From UBA5336 sp964412785 (lineage in GTDB: Bacteria; Pseudomonadota; Alphaproteobacteria; Caulobacterales; Hyphomonadaceae), in NCBI GenBank assembly GCA_964412785.1, contig CAYPQD010000014.1, positions 1 to 59,129 of the forward strand: DNA of 59,129 nucleotides, in the 5' to 3' direction. The notes under the pieces are model-generated. The model did no database searches. It saw nothing but the letters and a program-made list of their open reading frames with translations, and had not been told where the DNA came from. Shown one piece after another: positions 36,507 to 45,357 of this stretch (position 1 is its first letter; every line of letters starts with the position of its first letter). The position numbers and the translations under genes were made by a program.

Positions 36507-38285
36507 CGCCGGCATGGGCGCCATGCCGCCGTCGGCGATCCCGTGCGCGGTGCGGGTACCGGGCACGCGAATGTCCTCGACAAGGTCCTGGACGTCCTGC
36601 GGTGGTGCCTTGGTCGCCAGCGAGATCACGATCCCGATAGCGGCCGAGACCCACATAAAGACAAAGCCGATACCCTCAGGCGAGACGCCCAGCCACCAGT
36701 TTGCAGCATTCGTGTCGACGAACTTGAACCAGTAGATATAGCTGAAGGTCGAGACGAGACCGACCAGCATCGAGGCGATCGCGCCTTCCCGGTTCATGCG
36801 CTTCCAGAAGATGCCGAGGAAGATGATCGGGAACAGGGACGCGGCGGCGAGGCCGAAGGCGAAGGCGACCACCTGGGCAACGAAGCCGAGCTGGCCTGAG
36901 AAGATACCGAGCAGGCCGGCGGCTGCGACCGCCCCGGCGGCGGCAAACCGCGCGACCAGCAGTTCGGTCCTGTCACCCATGTCCTTGAACAGGGTCCGCC
37001 GGCAGAGATCATGGCTGACTGCCGAGGCGATCACCATCAGCAGCCCCGCCGCGGTGGAGAGCGCTGCAGCAAGACCGCCGGCGACAACCAGTCCGATCAC
37101 CCAGCCGGGAAGCTGCGCGATCTCCGGGTTGGCAAGCACGAAGATGTCATTGCTCGCGGTGACCTCATTGGCCAGCCCGTCGGGCGCGTTCGGCCCGCGG
37201 ACCTGCATCCTCTGATCGCCATTCTTGTCCTCGAAACTGACCAGATTGGTCTTCTCCCAGGACTTGAACCAGGTCGGCACGGGCTTGTCCCCGCGCGCCT
37301 CGATTGCCGCAGCCTCGCTCGCATAAGCCGCGCTGTCGACGTAGACCGCCTCGTTCACCGTATCGATGAAGTTGAGCCGGGCGAACGCGCCGACCGCCGG
37401 GGCGGTGGTGTAGAGAATGGCGATGAAGACCAGCGCCCAGCCGGCTGAGAAGCGCGCGGCGCGGGCACTCGGCACGGTGAAGAAGCGGATGATCACGTGC
37501 GGCAGGCCGGCCGTGCCGAACATCAGCGCGCCGGTTATCGCAAACACGTCGAACAGGGTCTTGTTCGTCTGGGTGTACTCCAGGAAGCCGAGATCGGTGA
37601 CCACCTGGTTCAGCTTCTCCAGCATCGGCGTGTCGGTTCCGGCGGCATTGCCGATGAACCCGAGCTGCGGCACCGGGTTGCCGGTTATGATCATCGACAT
37701 GAAGATTGCCGGGACCGTATAGGCGAAGATCAGGACGCAGTACTGGGCGACCTGAGTGTAGGTGATGCCCTTCATGCCGCCGAGAACGGCGTAGAAGAAG
37801 ACGATCACCATGCCGATGATGATGCCCCACTCAAAGGGGACGCCAAGAAAGCCGGAAAAGGCGACACCCACACCCTTCATCTGCCCGGCGATATAGGTGA
37901 ATGACACGAACAGGGCGCAGATCACCGCAATGATGCGCGCCGTGGTCGAGTAGTACCGGTCTCCGACGAAATCGGGCACGGTGAACTTGCCGAACTCGCG
38001 CAGGAAGGGGGCAAGCAGCAGCGCCAGCAGCACATAGCCACCGGTCCAGCCCATCAGGTAGACCGAGCCGCCATAGCCGAGAAAGGCGATGAGGCCTGCC
38101 ATGGACAGGAAGGAAGCCGCCGACATCCAGTCCGCCGCGGTTGCCATCCCGTTAACCGTCGGGTGCACGTCATGCCCGGCCACGTAGAAATCATCCGTCG
38201 AGCCGGCGCGCGCCCAGATTGCGATGCCAATGTAAAGCGCGAACGTCGTGCCGACAAAGAAATATGTCCAGAAGGTCTGGTCCAT
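36501..38285 (-). CDS. sodium:solute symporter, ActP-like
   Basis: A 594-residue symporter of the SSS family with about 13 transmembrane helices. It shows GHDVHPTVNGMATAADWMSA and SFLSMAGLIAFLGYGGSVYL near the N-terminus and the family region ALSTAAGLLMVIASAVSHDL in the second half, which contributes to sodium binding. A polar insert of about 100 residues follows residue 300. Fourth-position pairing with a DUF4212 subunit is typical of ActP-like and related two-component symporters. Acetate or another short carboxylate is the probable substrate from context. The start at 38285 lies four bases after the DUF4212 stop. Confidence 0.9.
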   Translation of the reverse strand: MDQTFWTYFFVGTTFALYIGIAIWARAGSTDDFYVAGHDVHPTVNGMATAADWMSAASFLSMAGLIAFLGYGGSVYLMGWTGGYVLLALLLAPFLREFGKFTVPDFVGDRYYSTTARIIAVICALFVSFTYIAGQMKGVGVAFSGFLGVPFEWGIIIGMVIVFFYAVLGGMKGITYTQVAQYCVLIFAYTVPAIFMSMIITGNPVPQLGFIGNAAGTDTPMLEKLNQVVTDLGFLEYTQTNKTLFDVFAITGALMFGTAGLPHVIIRFFTVPSARAARFSAGWALVFIAILYTTAPAVGAFARLNFIDTVNEAVYVDSAAYASEAAAIEARGDKPVPTWFKSWEKTNLVSFEDKNGDQRMQVRGPNAPDGLANEVTASNDIFVLANPEIAQLPGWVIGLVVAGGLAAALSTAAGLLMVIASAVSHDLCRRTLFKDMGDRTELLVARFAAAGAVAAAGLLGIFSGQLGFVAQVVAFAFGLAAASLFPIIFLGIFWKRMNREGAIASMLVGLVSTFSYIYWFKFVDTNAANWWLGVSPEGIGFVFMWVSAAIGIVISLATKAPPQDVQDLVEDIRVPGTRTAHGIADGGMAPMPAH

Positions 38286-38289
38286 GGAT

Positions 38290-38556
38290 CTAGCCCTCAA
38301 TGCCAAACTTGCGTTCCAGCCGGGCCATGGCGAAACAGTAATAGAAAATCAGCACCACGAAGACGTAGATTGAGCCCTGCTGAGCGAACCAGAAGCCGAG
38401 CGGCGCACCGCCGACGCTGAACTGGTCGAGGAAATCCCGGAACAGAATTCCCGCGCCATACGAGACGATGAACCAGATCGCGAGAAGGGTGACGGTCAGG
38501 CGGAGCACCGCCGACCAGTACCCTTGCCCGTCGATTGGCCTGGAGTTGTCAGACAT
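38290..38556 (-). CDS. DUF4212 small symporter subunit
   Basis: An 88-residue membrane protein with two helices, LTVTLLAIWFIVSYGAGILF and FWFAQQGSIYVFVVLIFYYC, and the hallmark connecting sequence DFLDQFSVGGAPLGFWFAQQ. The family accompanies SSS-type symporters and is thought to be an accessory subunit. A strong AGGGGAGG ribosome-binding site precedes the ATG. It is the first gene of the operon with the ActP-like symporter. Confidence 0.93.
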   Translation of the reverse strand: MSDNSRPIDGQGYWSAVLRLTVTLLAIWFIVSYGAGILFRDFLDQFSVGGAPLGFWFAQQGSIYVFVVLIFYYCFAMARLERKFGIEG

Positions 38557-38637
38557 GTCCTTTGTCCTCCCCTGTTTGCTTTGAACGGCTGGATCGCCGC
38601 CATCGCAGGGTGCGACATTGGCGCCGCCCGGAGTAGA

Positions 38638-38654
38638 GGGACTTTGGTCTAAGC
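38638..38654. promoter_or_regulatory. candidate regulator site upstream of the symporter operon
   Basis: GGGACTTTGGTCTAAGC resembles GGACATTGGTCTTAA in the porin/crbR intergenic region. A second GACATTGG half-like sequence lies 26 bases away at 38614. Distance to the DUF4212 start is about 80-100 bases, as at the other site, though the motif is in the opposite orientation relative to its gene. Confidence 0.35.
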
Positions 38655-38830
38655 GCGGGCATCGGGAACCGGTCTGGGGCGTCGCCCCCCCTTCGGGACG
38701 GGGCCTGTCAGCTCAGCAGGATCAGGGGCGGCTCGTGTCCGCTTGTCCGGATGGTCACTGCCTGAGAGACGCCTCATCCCGGCAAGGGAGCGCGCCTGCG
38801 CAAGCTCAGGCTGAAGCGCCCGTCTCGAAA

Positions 38831-38851
38831 CAGGGGCAAGGCGTGCCCCTG
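38831..38851 (-). terminator. terminator at the end of the cbb3 oxidase cluster
   Basis: CAGGGGCA and TGCCCCTG form a stem with a five-base loop, followed on the minus strand by TTTCG. It lies four bases beyond the stop of the 59-residue membrane protein gene, the last gene of the cco cluster. Confidence 0.7.
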
Positions 38852-38855
38852 CCCG

Positions 38856-39035
38856 TCAGCGGGGGGCGCGCCAGGCGCGGATGCCGGTAACAACAAGGGC
38901 GGCGGCTAGCACGAGGCCTCCGGCGACATATGCCTCGCGCAGGCCGAGGCCGGGCTCGCCAAGCGCCTCGACGCCACGCCAGAGGAAGATGCCGGCAATG
39001 AGAAGGCCCAGAACGATCATGAGATGGTGGCGCAT
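38856..39035 (-). CDS. small two-helix membrane protein at the end of the cco cluster
   Basis: A 59-residue protein beginning MRHHLMIVLGLLIAGIFLWR and carrying a second helix VAGGLVLAAALVVTGIRAW. AGGAGG lies about ten bases before the ATG, and the stop is followed at once by a terminator, which supports a real gene. It sits 33 bases after ccoS, so it is probably the last gene of the oxidase transcript. I do not recognise a named family; a role in oxidase assembly is possible from position only. Confidence 0.65.
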   Translation of the reverse strand: MRHHLMIVLGLLIAGIFLWRGVEALGEPGLGLREAYVAGGLVLAAALVVTGIRAWRAPR

Positions 39036-39068
39036 GATGGCCTTCCTCCTGCCTTCAGGCCCCCGGCT

Positions 39069-39224
39069 CTAGGGCAAGGGACGGTCGTCGTCATCCTGCA
39101 GAATGCGGCTCGCGGCACCGTCGGGATCGTCGAACTGGCCGGAGCGGACCGCCCAGATGAAACCGAACAGGCCCGCGCCGCCGAGAATCAGCGCGGCCGG
39201 GATCAGGAACAGCAGGCTGGTCAT
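39069..39224 (-). CDS. ccoS: cbb3-type cytochrome oxidase assembly protein CcoS
   Basis: A 51-residue protein starting MTSLLFLIPAALILGGAGLF, with one helix followed by WAVRSGQFDDPDGAASRIL and an acidic tail, exactly the CcoS pattern. CcoS is needed for cofactor insertion into the CcoN subunit. Its ATG overlaps the ccoI stop as ATGA. It is easily missed because of its size. Confidence 0.93.
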   Translation of the reverse strand: MTSLLFLIPAALILGGAGLFGFIWAVRSGQFDDPDGAASRILQDDDDRPLP

Positions 39225-41452
39225 GTCCTCGCCTCCCCACCCTGCGCCGGCAGGCCGCGCCGCAGGGCATTCAGAGTGACCACCAGTGAGGACGCCGACA
39301 TGGCAATCGCCGCGACGAGGGGCGTCGCATGGCCGAGGACGGCAATCGGCACGGCAATCAGGTTGTAGCCGGCGGCGAGGGCGAAATTCTGCATCATGCC
39401 GGTACGCGCCTGGCGGGCCGTGTCGATTGTGGTGACGATGCCGGCGAGCCCGCCGCCGGAATACACCGCGTCGCTGGCAGACTGGCTGACATCCATTGCC
39501 CCGCCGGGCGCGAGCGAGGCATGCGCCATGGCCAGGGCGCCGGCATCATTGAGACCATCGCCGACCATCAGGACGCGCTGGCCGCTGGCCCGAAGGGCTT
39601 CGAGCCGGGCGGTCTTGGCCTGCGGACTGGCCCGCCCCGTCCAGTGGTCGACGCCAAGGCGACCGGCCACGCGCGCAACCGCGTCATCGCCGTCACCGGA
39701 GAGGATTTCAATGCCGAGGCCGCGCCGGCGCAACGCGGCGATGACATCAGGGGCGTCGTCCTGGAGGCGGTCCTCGAAACGGAAAATCACCGGCGCCTCG
39801 TCACTGCGCTGGAACCAGATCGCCGGGCCATCAGCCGCGGCGTCCTCCAGCCCGACCCAGTGCGGCGCGCCGAGCCGGCAGGGTATGCCGGCGACCTCGC
39901 CCTCAAGGCCGAGCCCGCGATGCTCGCGCACGTGATCGGCAAGCCGCCCGGGGCCGGCCGCCTCCACCAGGGCGCGCGACAGGGGGTGACGGCTGGCCCG
40001 GGCAAGGGCGGCGGCGTCCATCAGGACGCGCCTGTCCTGCGGCGGCCCGGCGAGCACCGGCGTGCCGAGGGTGAGCGTGCCGGTCTTGTCGAACACCACA
40101 TGGGTGACCCCGGCAAGCCGCTCCAGCGCGTCGCCGGACTTCAGGAATACACCATTGCGGAACAACCGGCCGGCTGCGACGACCTGAACGACCGGCGCTG
40201 CCAGTGCGAGCGCGCAGGGACAGGTGATGATAAGGGTCGACGCGGCCACCAGGATCGCCTCGCGCACCCCGACGCCGGCCATCAGCCAGCCGACAAAGGT
40301 TAGCGCGGCGGTGGTATGGACGAGCGGCACGTACAACGAGACGGCCCGGTCCGAGATCCGGCGGTATCGGGAGCGGCGCTGTTCGCCAGCTTCCAGCATG
40401 CGTTCGATGTCGGCCAGCAGGGACTCCTCCGCTGCCCCGGCTGCACGCCCGGTCAGGGGGTCGCCGAGATTGACCGAACCGGCATAGACACGCGTCCCCT
40501 CGGGCACATCGCGGGGGGCGCTCTCACCGGTGACAAGGCTTTCATCGAGACTGGCCGGGCCGCCTTCCAGTGTGAAATCGACGACGGCGCGCTCGCCGGG
40601 CGCCAGCAGGATCCGGTCGCCCGCGGCAATCTCGTCAGCGCGGACACTGCTGACCGATCCGTCCGGCGCAATGCGGCTGACACTGCGGCTGCGCAGGGCG
40701 GCCAGGTCCCGGGCGGCGGCATGGGTGCGCCGGCGCAGGCGGGCATCGAGGAAGCGCCCGATCAGCAGGAAGAAGAGCAGCATGACGCACGCCTCGAAAT
40801 AGGCATGCGGGCCGCCTGTGGCTGTCTCCCAGACCGACACGCCGAGCGCAAGCAGCACGGCGAGCGATATCGGCACGTCCATGTTGGCGTGGCCGCGCCT
40901 GAGGACGGACCAGGCGGAGCGGAAGAAGGGCTGGCCGGCAAACGCGACCGCAGGCAGGGCGATGGCGCCGGAAATCGCGTGCAGGAGCTGGCGGGTCGCA
41001 GCCCCCATCTCGCCATGCCCGGCCCAGACCGAGATGGACAGCAACATGATGTTGGCCATGGCGAACCCGGCGACGCCAAGGGCAACCAGCAGGCCCTTCT
41101 CCGCGCGCTTGTGGGCGTCGTCTGCGGTGTCGTCAGCAAACGGGGCGACGCCATAACCAAGCTCGGAGACCGTGCAGGCAATTTCGCGGGCCGGAAGATC
41201 GCCATGCCAGGTGACGCTGAGGCGCCCTGTGGTGAGGTTGAGCCGGGCATGGCGAACCCCGTCAAGACCGGACACGGCCCGCTCGATCTTTGACAGGCAC
41301 CCGCCGCACCGGGCGCCACGCACGGCGAGCGTCAGAGCCTTGCCCTCGCGGCCCTCGCGGACGAAGGCTGAAGGGTCGATGAGACCATCACGGCTCGGCG
41401 GACTGAGACCGCTCGGGCAGCCGGCATCAAGCGGCGCGCCGGTTGCGCTCAT
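39221..41452 (-). CDS. ccoI: copper-translocating P-type ATPase CcoI/FixI
   Basis: P1B-type ATPase of 743 residues that exports copper for cbb3 oxidase maturation. An N-terminal heavy-metal domain has ARCGGCLSKIERAVSGLDGV; membrane helix six carries the TCPCALALA transport motif; the phosphorylation site is FDKTGTLTLGTP; the hinge is MVGDGLNDAGALAMAHAS. The HP motif SRHPLSRAL is present. It overlaps ccoH by ATGA and ccoS by ATGA. FixI/CcoI function is assigned from position among ccoGHIS. Confidence 0.95.
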   Translation of the reverse strand: MSATGAPLDAGCPSGLSPPSRDGLIDPSAFVREGREGKALTLAVRGARCGGCLSKIERAVSGLDGVRHARLNLTTGRLSVTWHGDLPAREIACTVSELGYGVAPFADDTADDAHKRAEKGLLVALGVAGFAMANIMLLSISVWAGHGEMGAATRQLLHAISGAIALPAVAFAGQPFFRSAWSVLRRGHANMDVPISLAVLLALGVSVWETATGGPHAYFEACVMLLFFLLIGRFLDARLRRRTHAAARDLAALRSRSVSRIAPDGSVSSVRADEIAAGDRILLAPGERAVVDFTLEGGPASLDESLVTGESAPRDVPEGTRVYAGSVNLGDPLTGRAAGAAEESLLADIERMLEAGEQRRSRYRRISDRAVSLYVPLVHTTAALTFVGWLMAGVGVREAILVAASTLIITCPCALALAAPVVQVVAAGRLFRNGVFLKSGDALERLAGVTHVVFDKTGTLTLGTPVLAGPPQDRRVLMDAAALARASRHPLSRALVEAAGPGRLADHVREHRGLGLEGEVAGIPCRLGAPHWVGLEDAAADGPAIWFQRSDEAPVIFRFEDRLQDDAPDVIAALRRRGLGIEILSGDGDDAVARVAGRLGVDHWTGRASPQAKTARLEALRASGQRVLMVGDGLNDAGALAMAHASLAPGGAMDVSQSASDAVYSGGGLAGIVTTIDTARQARTGMMQNFALAAGYNLIAVPIAVLGHATPLVAAIAMSASSLVVTLNALRRGLPAQGGEART

Positions 41453-41955
41453 GGGACGAGAAAGCTCTTCATTGCCTCGAATTTCAGCGCCTCGCCGTCG
41501 CGCACACGGATGGCGGCTTCCCAGCGACCCGGCGCCAGGTCGCCGGCCGGAGCGGCATAGAGGCCCGCGCCCGCTGGCTCCAGCAGAAGCAGGGTGTCGG
41601 CATCGGTCGTTGCCGCCCGGCGCAGGGTGACATCGATATCGAGCGCGCTGAGCGCCCGGCCATTGGCATCACGCAGTTCGACCCGGACCTCCGGCCCCGC
41701 CGCGCCGCCAGTGATGAGCCCGGCAGCAGCAGTCCAGCCGAGCGCGGACTGGGCGTCCCGCGCGGCCAGCGTGTCATTGTAGTGCAGCCCCTGCAGGTAG
41801 GATTTCTTGACGTCCTCGCCGGGGAAGCTGGTGATGGCCGAATAGAGGAAAACTCCGTTGACCGCAATCACGACGGCAAAGAAGCCGATGATCCACACGA
41901 GCACGTGAAATCCCGTCAGCTTTCCCTTTTCCTCAGGCATCGGGTTCATGGACAT
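41449..41955 (-). CDS. ccoH: FixH/CcoH family protein
   Basis: A 168-residue single-pass protein required for stable cbb3 oxidase assembly. A membrane anchor near the N-terminus reads LTGFHVLVWIIGFFAVVIAV, followed by NGVFLYSAITSFPG, a FixH signature. The periplasmic part is a beta-rich domain ending LKFEAMKSFLVP. It overlaps ccoI at its 3' end and follows ccoG after six bases. Confidence 0.92.
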   Translation of the reverse strand: MSMNPMPEEKGKLTGFHVLVWIIGFFAVVIAVNGVFLYSAITSFPGEDVKKSYLQGLHYNDTLAARDAQSALGWTAAAGLITGGAAGPEVRVELRDANGRALSALDIDVTLRRAATTDADTLLLLEPAGAGLYAAPAGDLAPGRWEAAIRVRDGEALKFEAMKSFLVP

Positions 41956-41961
41956 GGTGGG

Positions 41962-43473
41962 TCAGTCTCCCGGGCCCAGGAAGGCCACCGTATTGATGTC
42001 GGTCTCACCCGTCTCCGGATCGGTGACGGTAAGGGTGTAGCTCGCCTGGTCGGAAACGACGCCGGCCGGCACGCTCACAAGGAAGCGGTAACGGTCGACC
42101 CCGTGGGCGGCAACGGGCAGCTCGGTGCCGGCAATGTCGGCCTCGTCGATGCCGATTACCTCAAGCCTCGCCCCGTCGAGCCCGCTCAGGGTCAGGGTAA
42201 GCGCGCGCGCATCAGAGGCCTTGTTGACGAGCTTCAGGGTGTAACCATTGCGCAGGCCGCCATCGGCAAGGCGCACGAAGGGCGGCGAGCGGTCCTTCAG
42301 CACGTTGGCCCCGAAGGTCGATTTTGTCGCCAGGCCATAAGCCATCAGGCCAGAGATCGCCACGATCAGCAAGCCATAGAGGATGGTGCGCGCCCGGAAC
42401 AATCTGTATTTCGGCGCACCGCCGGCCGCGCGGGTTTCCACTGCCACGTCGGTGTCATAGGCGATGAGGCCGGTCGGGCGGCCGACTTTTTCCATGATCT
42501 CGTCGCAGGCATCGATGCACAGCGCACAGTGAATGCAGGCGAGCTGCCCCCCATTGCGGATGTCGATACCCATCGGACAGACCTGGACGCACTGCTTGCA
42601 GTCTATGCAGTCACCACGCGCGTCCCAGCTCTCGCCCTTGTGCAGGGCCCCGCGCGGTTCGCCGCGATCATAGCGATAGGTCACATTGAGCGCGTGCTCA
42701 TCGGTCAGGGCACCCTGAATACGCGGCCATGGGCAGAGATAGATGCAGACCTGCTCGCGCATATGGCCGGCGAGGAAGTAGGTCGTCAATGTGAGGATTC
42801 CAGCGAAGAAATACGCTGTGAGCGGAGCCTCGCCGGTGAAGAAGCTGCGTACGACCGTCGGCGCATCGTGGAAATAGAGAATGAACGCCCCGCCTGTCAG
42901 GAAGGCGATCACGATCCAGACCAGGTGCTTGCCGGACTTGCGCCAGAGCTTGTTGAAGCTCATCGGCGCCTTGTCGAGACGCATGCGCGCAGCCCGGTCG
43001 CCCTCAAAGAGCCGTTCCACGGCAATGTAGAGGTCGGTCCAGACCGTCTGCGGGCAAGCATAACCGCACCACACCCGACCGAACAGGGATGTCACAAGGA
43101 ACAGTCCGAGCGCGGCAACGATCAAGAGGCCGGCAAGAAAGTAGACCTCCTGCGGCCAGATCGTGATCCAGAAGAAAAAGAACTTCTCGTTGGAGAAATC
43201 GGCAAGCACCGCCTGGTCTGGGATACCCTCACCGCGAGGCCAGCGGATCCACGGCACGCCGTAATAGATCGCCAGGCCCATCACGAGCGCGAACCACTTG
43301 ATCAGCCGGAACTTGCCGTGGGCGAGCTTTGGATAGATTGGCTCACGCTTGACATACATCCGGCCTTCATCGGGCGGACCCTCGCCGGGAACGATCGGCG
43401 GCGGGCCATCGGTGCGATGGCGACCCTCGACCGGCTTGCCGGAGGGATGCAGATTGATCACGGGATCGCCCAT
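41962..43473 (-). CDS. ccoG: cytochrome c oxidase accessory protein CcoG (FixG)
   Basis: A 503-residue membrane ferredoxin-like protein implicated in copper reduction during oxidase assembly. It has about five transmembrane helices, two 4Fe-4S motifs (CIDCKQCVQVCPMGIDIRNG and ACIHCALCIDACDEI), a CGYACPQTVWTDL motif before them, and a C-terminal Ig-like FixG domain. The proline- and charge-rich N-terminus precedes the first helix. Order ccoP-ccoG-ccoH-ccoI-ccoS matches the canonical assembly block. Confidence 0.95.
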   Translation of the reverse strand: MGDPVINLHPSGKPVEGRHRTDGPPPIVPGEGPPDEGRMYVKREPIYPKLAHGKFRLIKWFALVMGLAIYYGVPWIRWPRGEGIPDQAVLADFSNEKFFFFWITIWPQEVYFLAGLLIVAALGLFLVTSLFGRVWCGYACPQTVWTDLYIAVERLFEGDRAARMRLDKAPMSFNKLWRKSGKHLVWIVIAFLTGGAFILYFHDAPTVVRSFFTGEAPLTAYFFAGILTLTTYFLAGHMREQVCIYLCPWPRIQGALTDEHALNVTYRYDRGEPRGALHKGESWDARGDCIDCKQCVQVCPMGIDIRNGGQLACIHCALCIDACDEIMEKVGRPTGLIAYDTDVAVETRAAGGAPKYRLFRARTILYGLLIVAISGLMAYGLATKSTFGANVLKDRSPPFVRLADGGLRNGYTLKLVNKASDARALTLTLSGLDGARLEVIGIDEADIAGTELPVAAHGVDRYRFLVSVPAGVVSDQASYTLTVTDPETGETDINTVAFLGPGD

Positions 43474-43515
43474 GGGGACTTGCGCTCCTTCGCGTTGGGG
43501 CCTCCGGCGGGCGGC

Positions 43516-44403
43516 TTATTCGCCACCGCCGAGGGTATGCACATAGACGGCCAGGGCCCTTATGGTGGCATCGTCGAGGCGATCGCCCCAGGCCGGCATG
43601 TGCGCATTGCGTGCGTTGTAGATCGTGTCGTAAATTTCGCCTGCCTCGCCGCCGAACAGCCAGTCGGCATCGGCAAGGTTCGGCGCGCCGAGGTCGCGAT
43701 TGCCCTTGCCCTCTGCACCATGACAGGCGGCACATTGCTGTGACCACAGCCCTGAGGCGCGCTGCACGGCGGCCGGGTCGGCCTCACGGCCGGACAGGTT
43801 GAGGACATACTGGACGAGGTCCTCGATCTGCGCGCGCTCCATCAGGCCGTCGGCGCCATAGGCCGGCATCAGGGAGAAGCGCGTCTCCGGGTCCGGCTCA
43901 TGGCGGATGCCATGGCGGATCGTCTGCTCTATGCCTTCGACCGAGCCGTCCCAGAGCCAGATATCGTCGGCGAGCGCCGGATAGCCCTTGGCCCCTCTGC
44001 CGCCGGCACCATGACAGGTGGCGCAATTGTCGCCAAAGGCGCTTTCGCCCATCGCCAGCGCAAACTGCTGCAGGTCCCGGTCGCCCTCGATATCGCTTGC
44101 CGATGCGGTCAGGAGCTTGCCGGCCTGGGCGGACCGCTCACCGCGCAGCCCGTCCATCGCCTCGGCGACAAGAACGCGGTCGGAATGGCCGCGAATGCCC
44201 GGCGTGTTGGTGCCAAGTCCCGGCAGGGCCGGGATGGCCGGCATGAAGATCATGTAGATCACCGAGATGACCACCGAGGCATAGAAGATGATCAGCCACC
44301 AGCGCGGGAGCGGGTTGTTGAGTTCCTTGATCCCGTCCCACTCATGGCCGGTCGTCTCGACGCCGGAATAGGCGTCGATGTCTTTCTTTGCGTTGTCACT
44401 CAT
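43516..44403 (-). CDS. ccoP: cbb3-type cytochrome c oxidase subunit III (dihaem)
   Basis: A 295-residue subunit carrying electrons to CcoN. Two N-terminal-domain features, VETTGHEWDGIKELNNPLPR and one helix (WWLIIFYASVVISVIYMIFM), are standard for CcoP. Two haem c sites are visible, NCATCHGAGG and QCAACHGAEG, each with a downstream Met ligand region (LMPAYGADG and MPAWGDRLD). It starts inside the last codons of ccoQ. Confidence 0.96.
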   Translation of the reverse strand: MSDNAKKDIDAYSGVETTGHEWDGIKELNNPLPRWWLIIFYASVVISVIYMIFMPAIPALPGLGTNTPGIRGHSDRVLVAEAMDGLRGERSAQAGKLLTASASDIEGDRDLQQFALAMGESAFGDNCATCHGAGGRGAKGYPALADDIWLWDGSVEGIEQTIRHGIRHEPDPETRFSLMPAYGADGLMERAQIEDLVQYVLNLSGREADPAAVQRASGLWSQQCAACHGAEGKGNRDLGAPNLADADWLFGGEAGEIYDTIYNARNAHMPAWGDRLDDATIRALAVYVHTLGGGE

Positions 44404-44557
44404 CGCCGGGCTCCTTGTCGGACAGGGGCAGCCGCGCTGCCCGATCGAATGTTTCCTGGTTGCGGGGGCGCAAGGCGTAGATCAGGACCAGAACGAAGCC
44501 GGTCACGAACAGCACAAGCCCCCAGGTCTGGGCGAAGCTGGAGAGAGCCTCATACAT
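44396..44557 (-). CDS. ccoQ: cbb3-type cytochrome c oxidase subunit IV (CcoQ/FixQ)
   Basis: A 53-residue single-helix protein beginning MYEALSSFAQTWGLVLFVTG, followed by FVLVLIYALRPRNQETFDRA and an acidic tail. It lies between ccoO and ccoP, the expected position, and overlaps the ccoP start by eight bases. CcoQ stabilises the interaction of CcoP with the CcoNO core. Confidence 0.93.
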   Translation of the reverse strand: MYEALSSFAQTWGLVLFVTGFVLVLIYALRPRNQETFDRAARLPLSDKEPGDE

Positions 44558-44572
44558 GCGACGTCTCCTCCC

Positions 44573-45343
44573 CTAGCGACGGTTCATCAGATCCTCGGCC
44601 TCATAGGTGGAAAAATCCACCAGCGTGCCGAGCATTTGCAGATAGGCGACAAGGGCATCCATTTCGGTGATCCTGCCGCCGCCCTCACCGTCAAAGTCGC
44701 GGATCTGGACCGTGCCCTCGCGGCCGGACGCCTCGGCGTAACGGGCGACCAGCGCGTCCTGCGCCTGATAGTCCGACTGCGGGTTGGCCTGAGCCTCAAG
44801 GTCCGCCTTGGCGAAGGCGATCATGTCGTCTGTGTAGGGCACACCGACCATTCGCAGGGCTTTCAGGTCGGCCTCGATCGTGTCGTAATCAAGGGTGTTG
44901 TCATCGAGGAAGGCGTAGGGCGGCATGATCGATTCGGGCACCAGAGAGCGCGGGTCACGCAGGTGTTGCGCCTGCCAGGCATCAGAATACTTGCCGCCGA
45001 CCCGGGCAAGGTCCGGCCCGGTGCGCTTCGAGCCCCACTGGAAGGGGTGGTCGTACATGCTCTCCGCCGCCAGGGAGTAGTGGCCGTAGCGCTCCACCTC
45101 GTCGCGCAGCGGGCGGACCATCTGCGAGTGGCAGACATAACAACCCTCGCGGATATAGATGTTGCGCCCGGACAGTTCGAGCGGGGTGTAGGGGCGAACC
45201 CCCTCCACCTTCTCGATCGTGTTCTCCATGTAGAAGAGCGGGGCGATTTCCACGATCCCGCCAACGGAGACCGTTGCCAGTATGCCGACGGTCAGCAGCA
45301 GCGAGTGGCGTTCGAAAATGCCGTGATTGTTGATAAGTCCCAT
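44573..45343 (-). CDS. ccoO: cbb3-type cytochrome c oxidase subunit II (monohaem)
   Basis: A 256-residue membrane-anchored cytochrome c. After the N-terminal helix (LLLTVGILATVSVGGIVEIA), the single haem site is REGCYVCHSQMVRPLRDE, with the distal Met probably in PESIMPPYAFL. Other family segments are WGSKRTGPDLARVGGKYSD and MDALVAYLQMLGTLVD near the end. It follows ccoN after 14 bases. Confidence 0.96.
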   Translation of the reverse strand: MGLINNHGIFERHSLLLTVGILATVSVGGIVEIAPLFYMENTIEKVEGVRPYTPLELSGRNIYIREGCYVCHSQMVRPLRDEVERYGHYSLAAESMYDHPFQWGSKRTGPDLARVGGKYSDAWQAQHLRDPRSLVPESIMPPYAFLDDNTLDYDTIEADLKALRMVGVPYTDDMIAFAKADLEAQANPQSDYQAQDALVARYAEASGREGTVQIRDFDGEGGGRITEMDALVAYLQMLGTLVDFSTYEAEDLMNRR

Positions 45344-45357
45344 GGGTCTCAGGTCCT

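Larger units (their letters stand above)
38557..38855. other. intergenic region between DUF4212 gene and the cco-associated cluster
   Basis: About 300 bases holding the promoter side of the symporter operon and the terminator of the oxidase cluster. A plus-strand 90-codon frame here has no ribosome-binding site and a low-complexity product, so it is not called. Confidence 0.5.

Noticed and set aside
38618..38890. 90-codon plus-strand frame
   Set aside because: No ribosome-binding site, low-complexity product, and overlaps the terminator and 3' end of the 59-residue gene on the other strand.
41443..43743. 766-codon plus-strand open frame
   Set aside because: Antisense to ccoH, ccoG and part of ccoP, which are certain. 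Product has no domain pattern.
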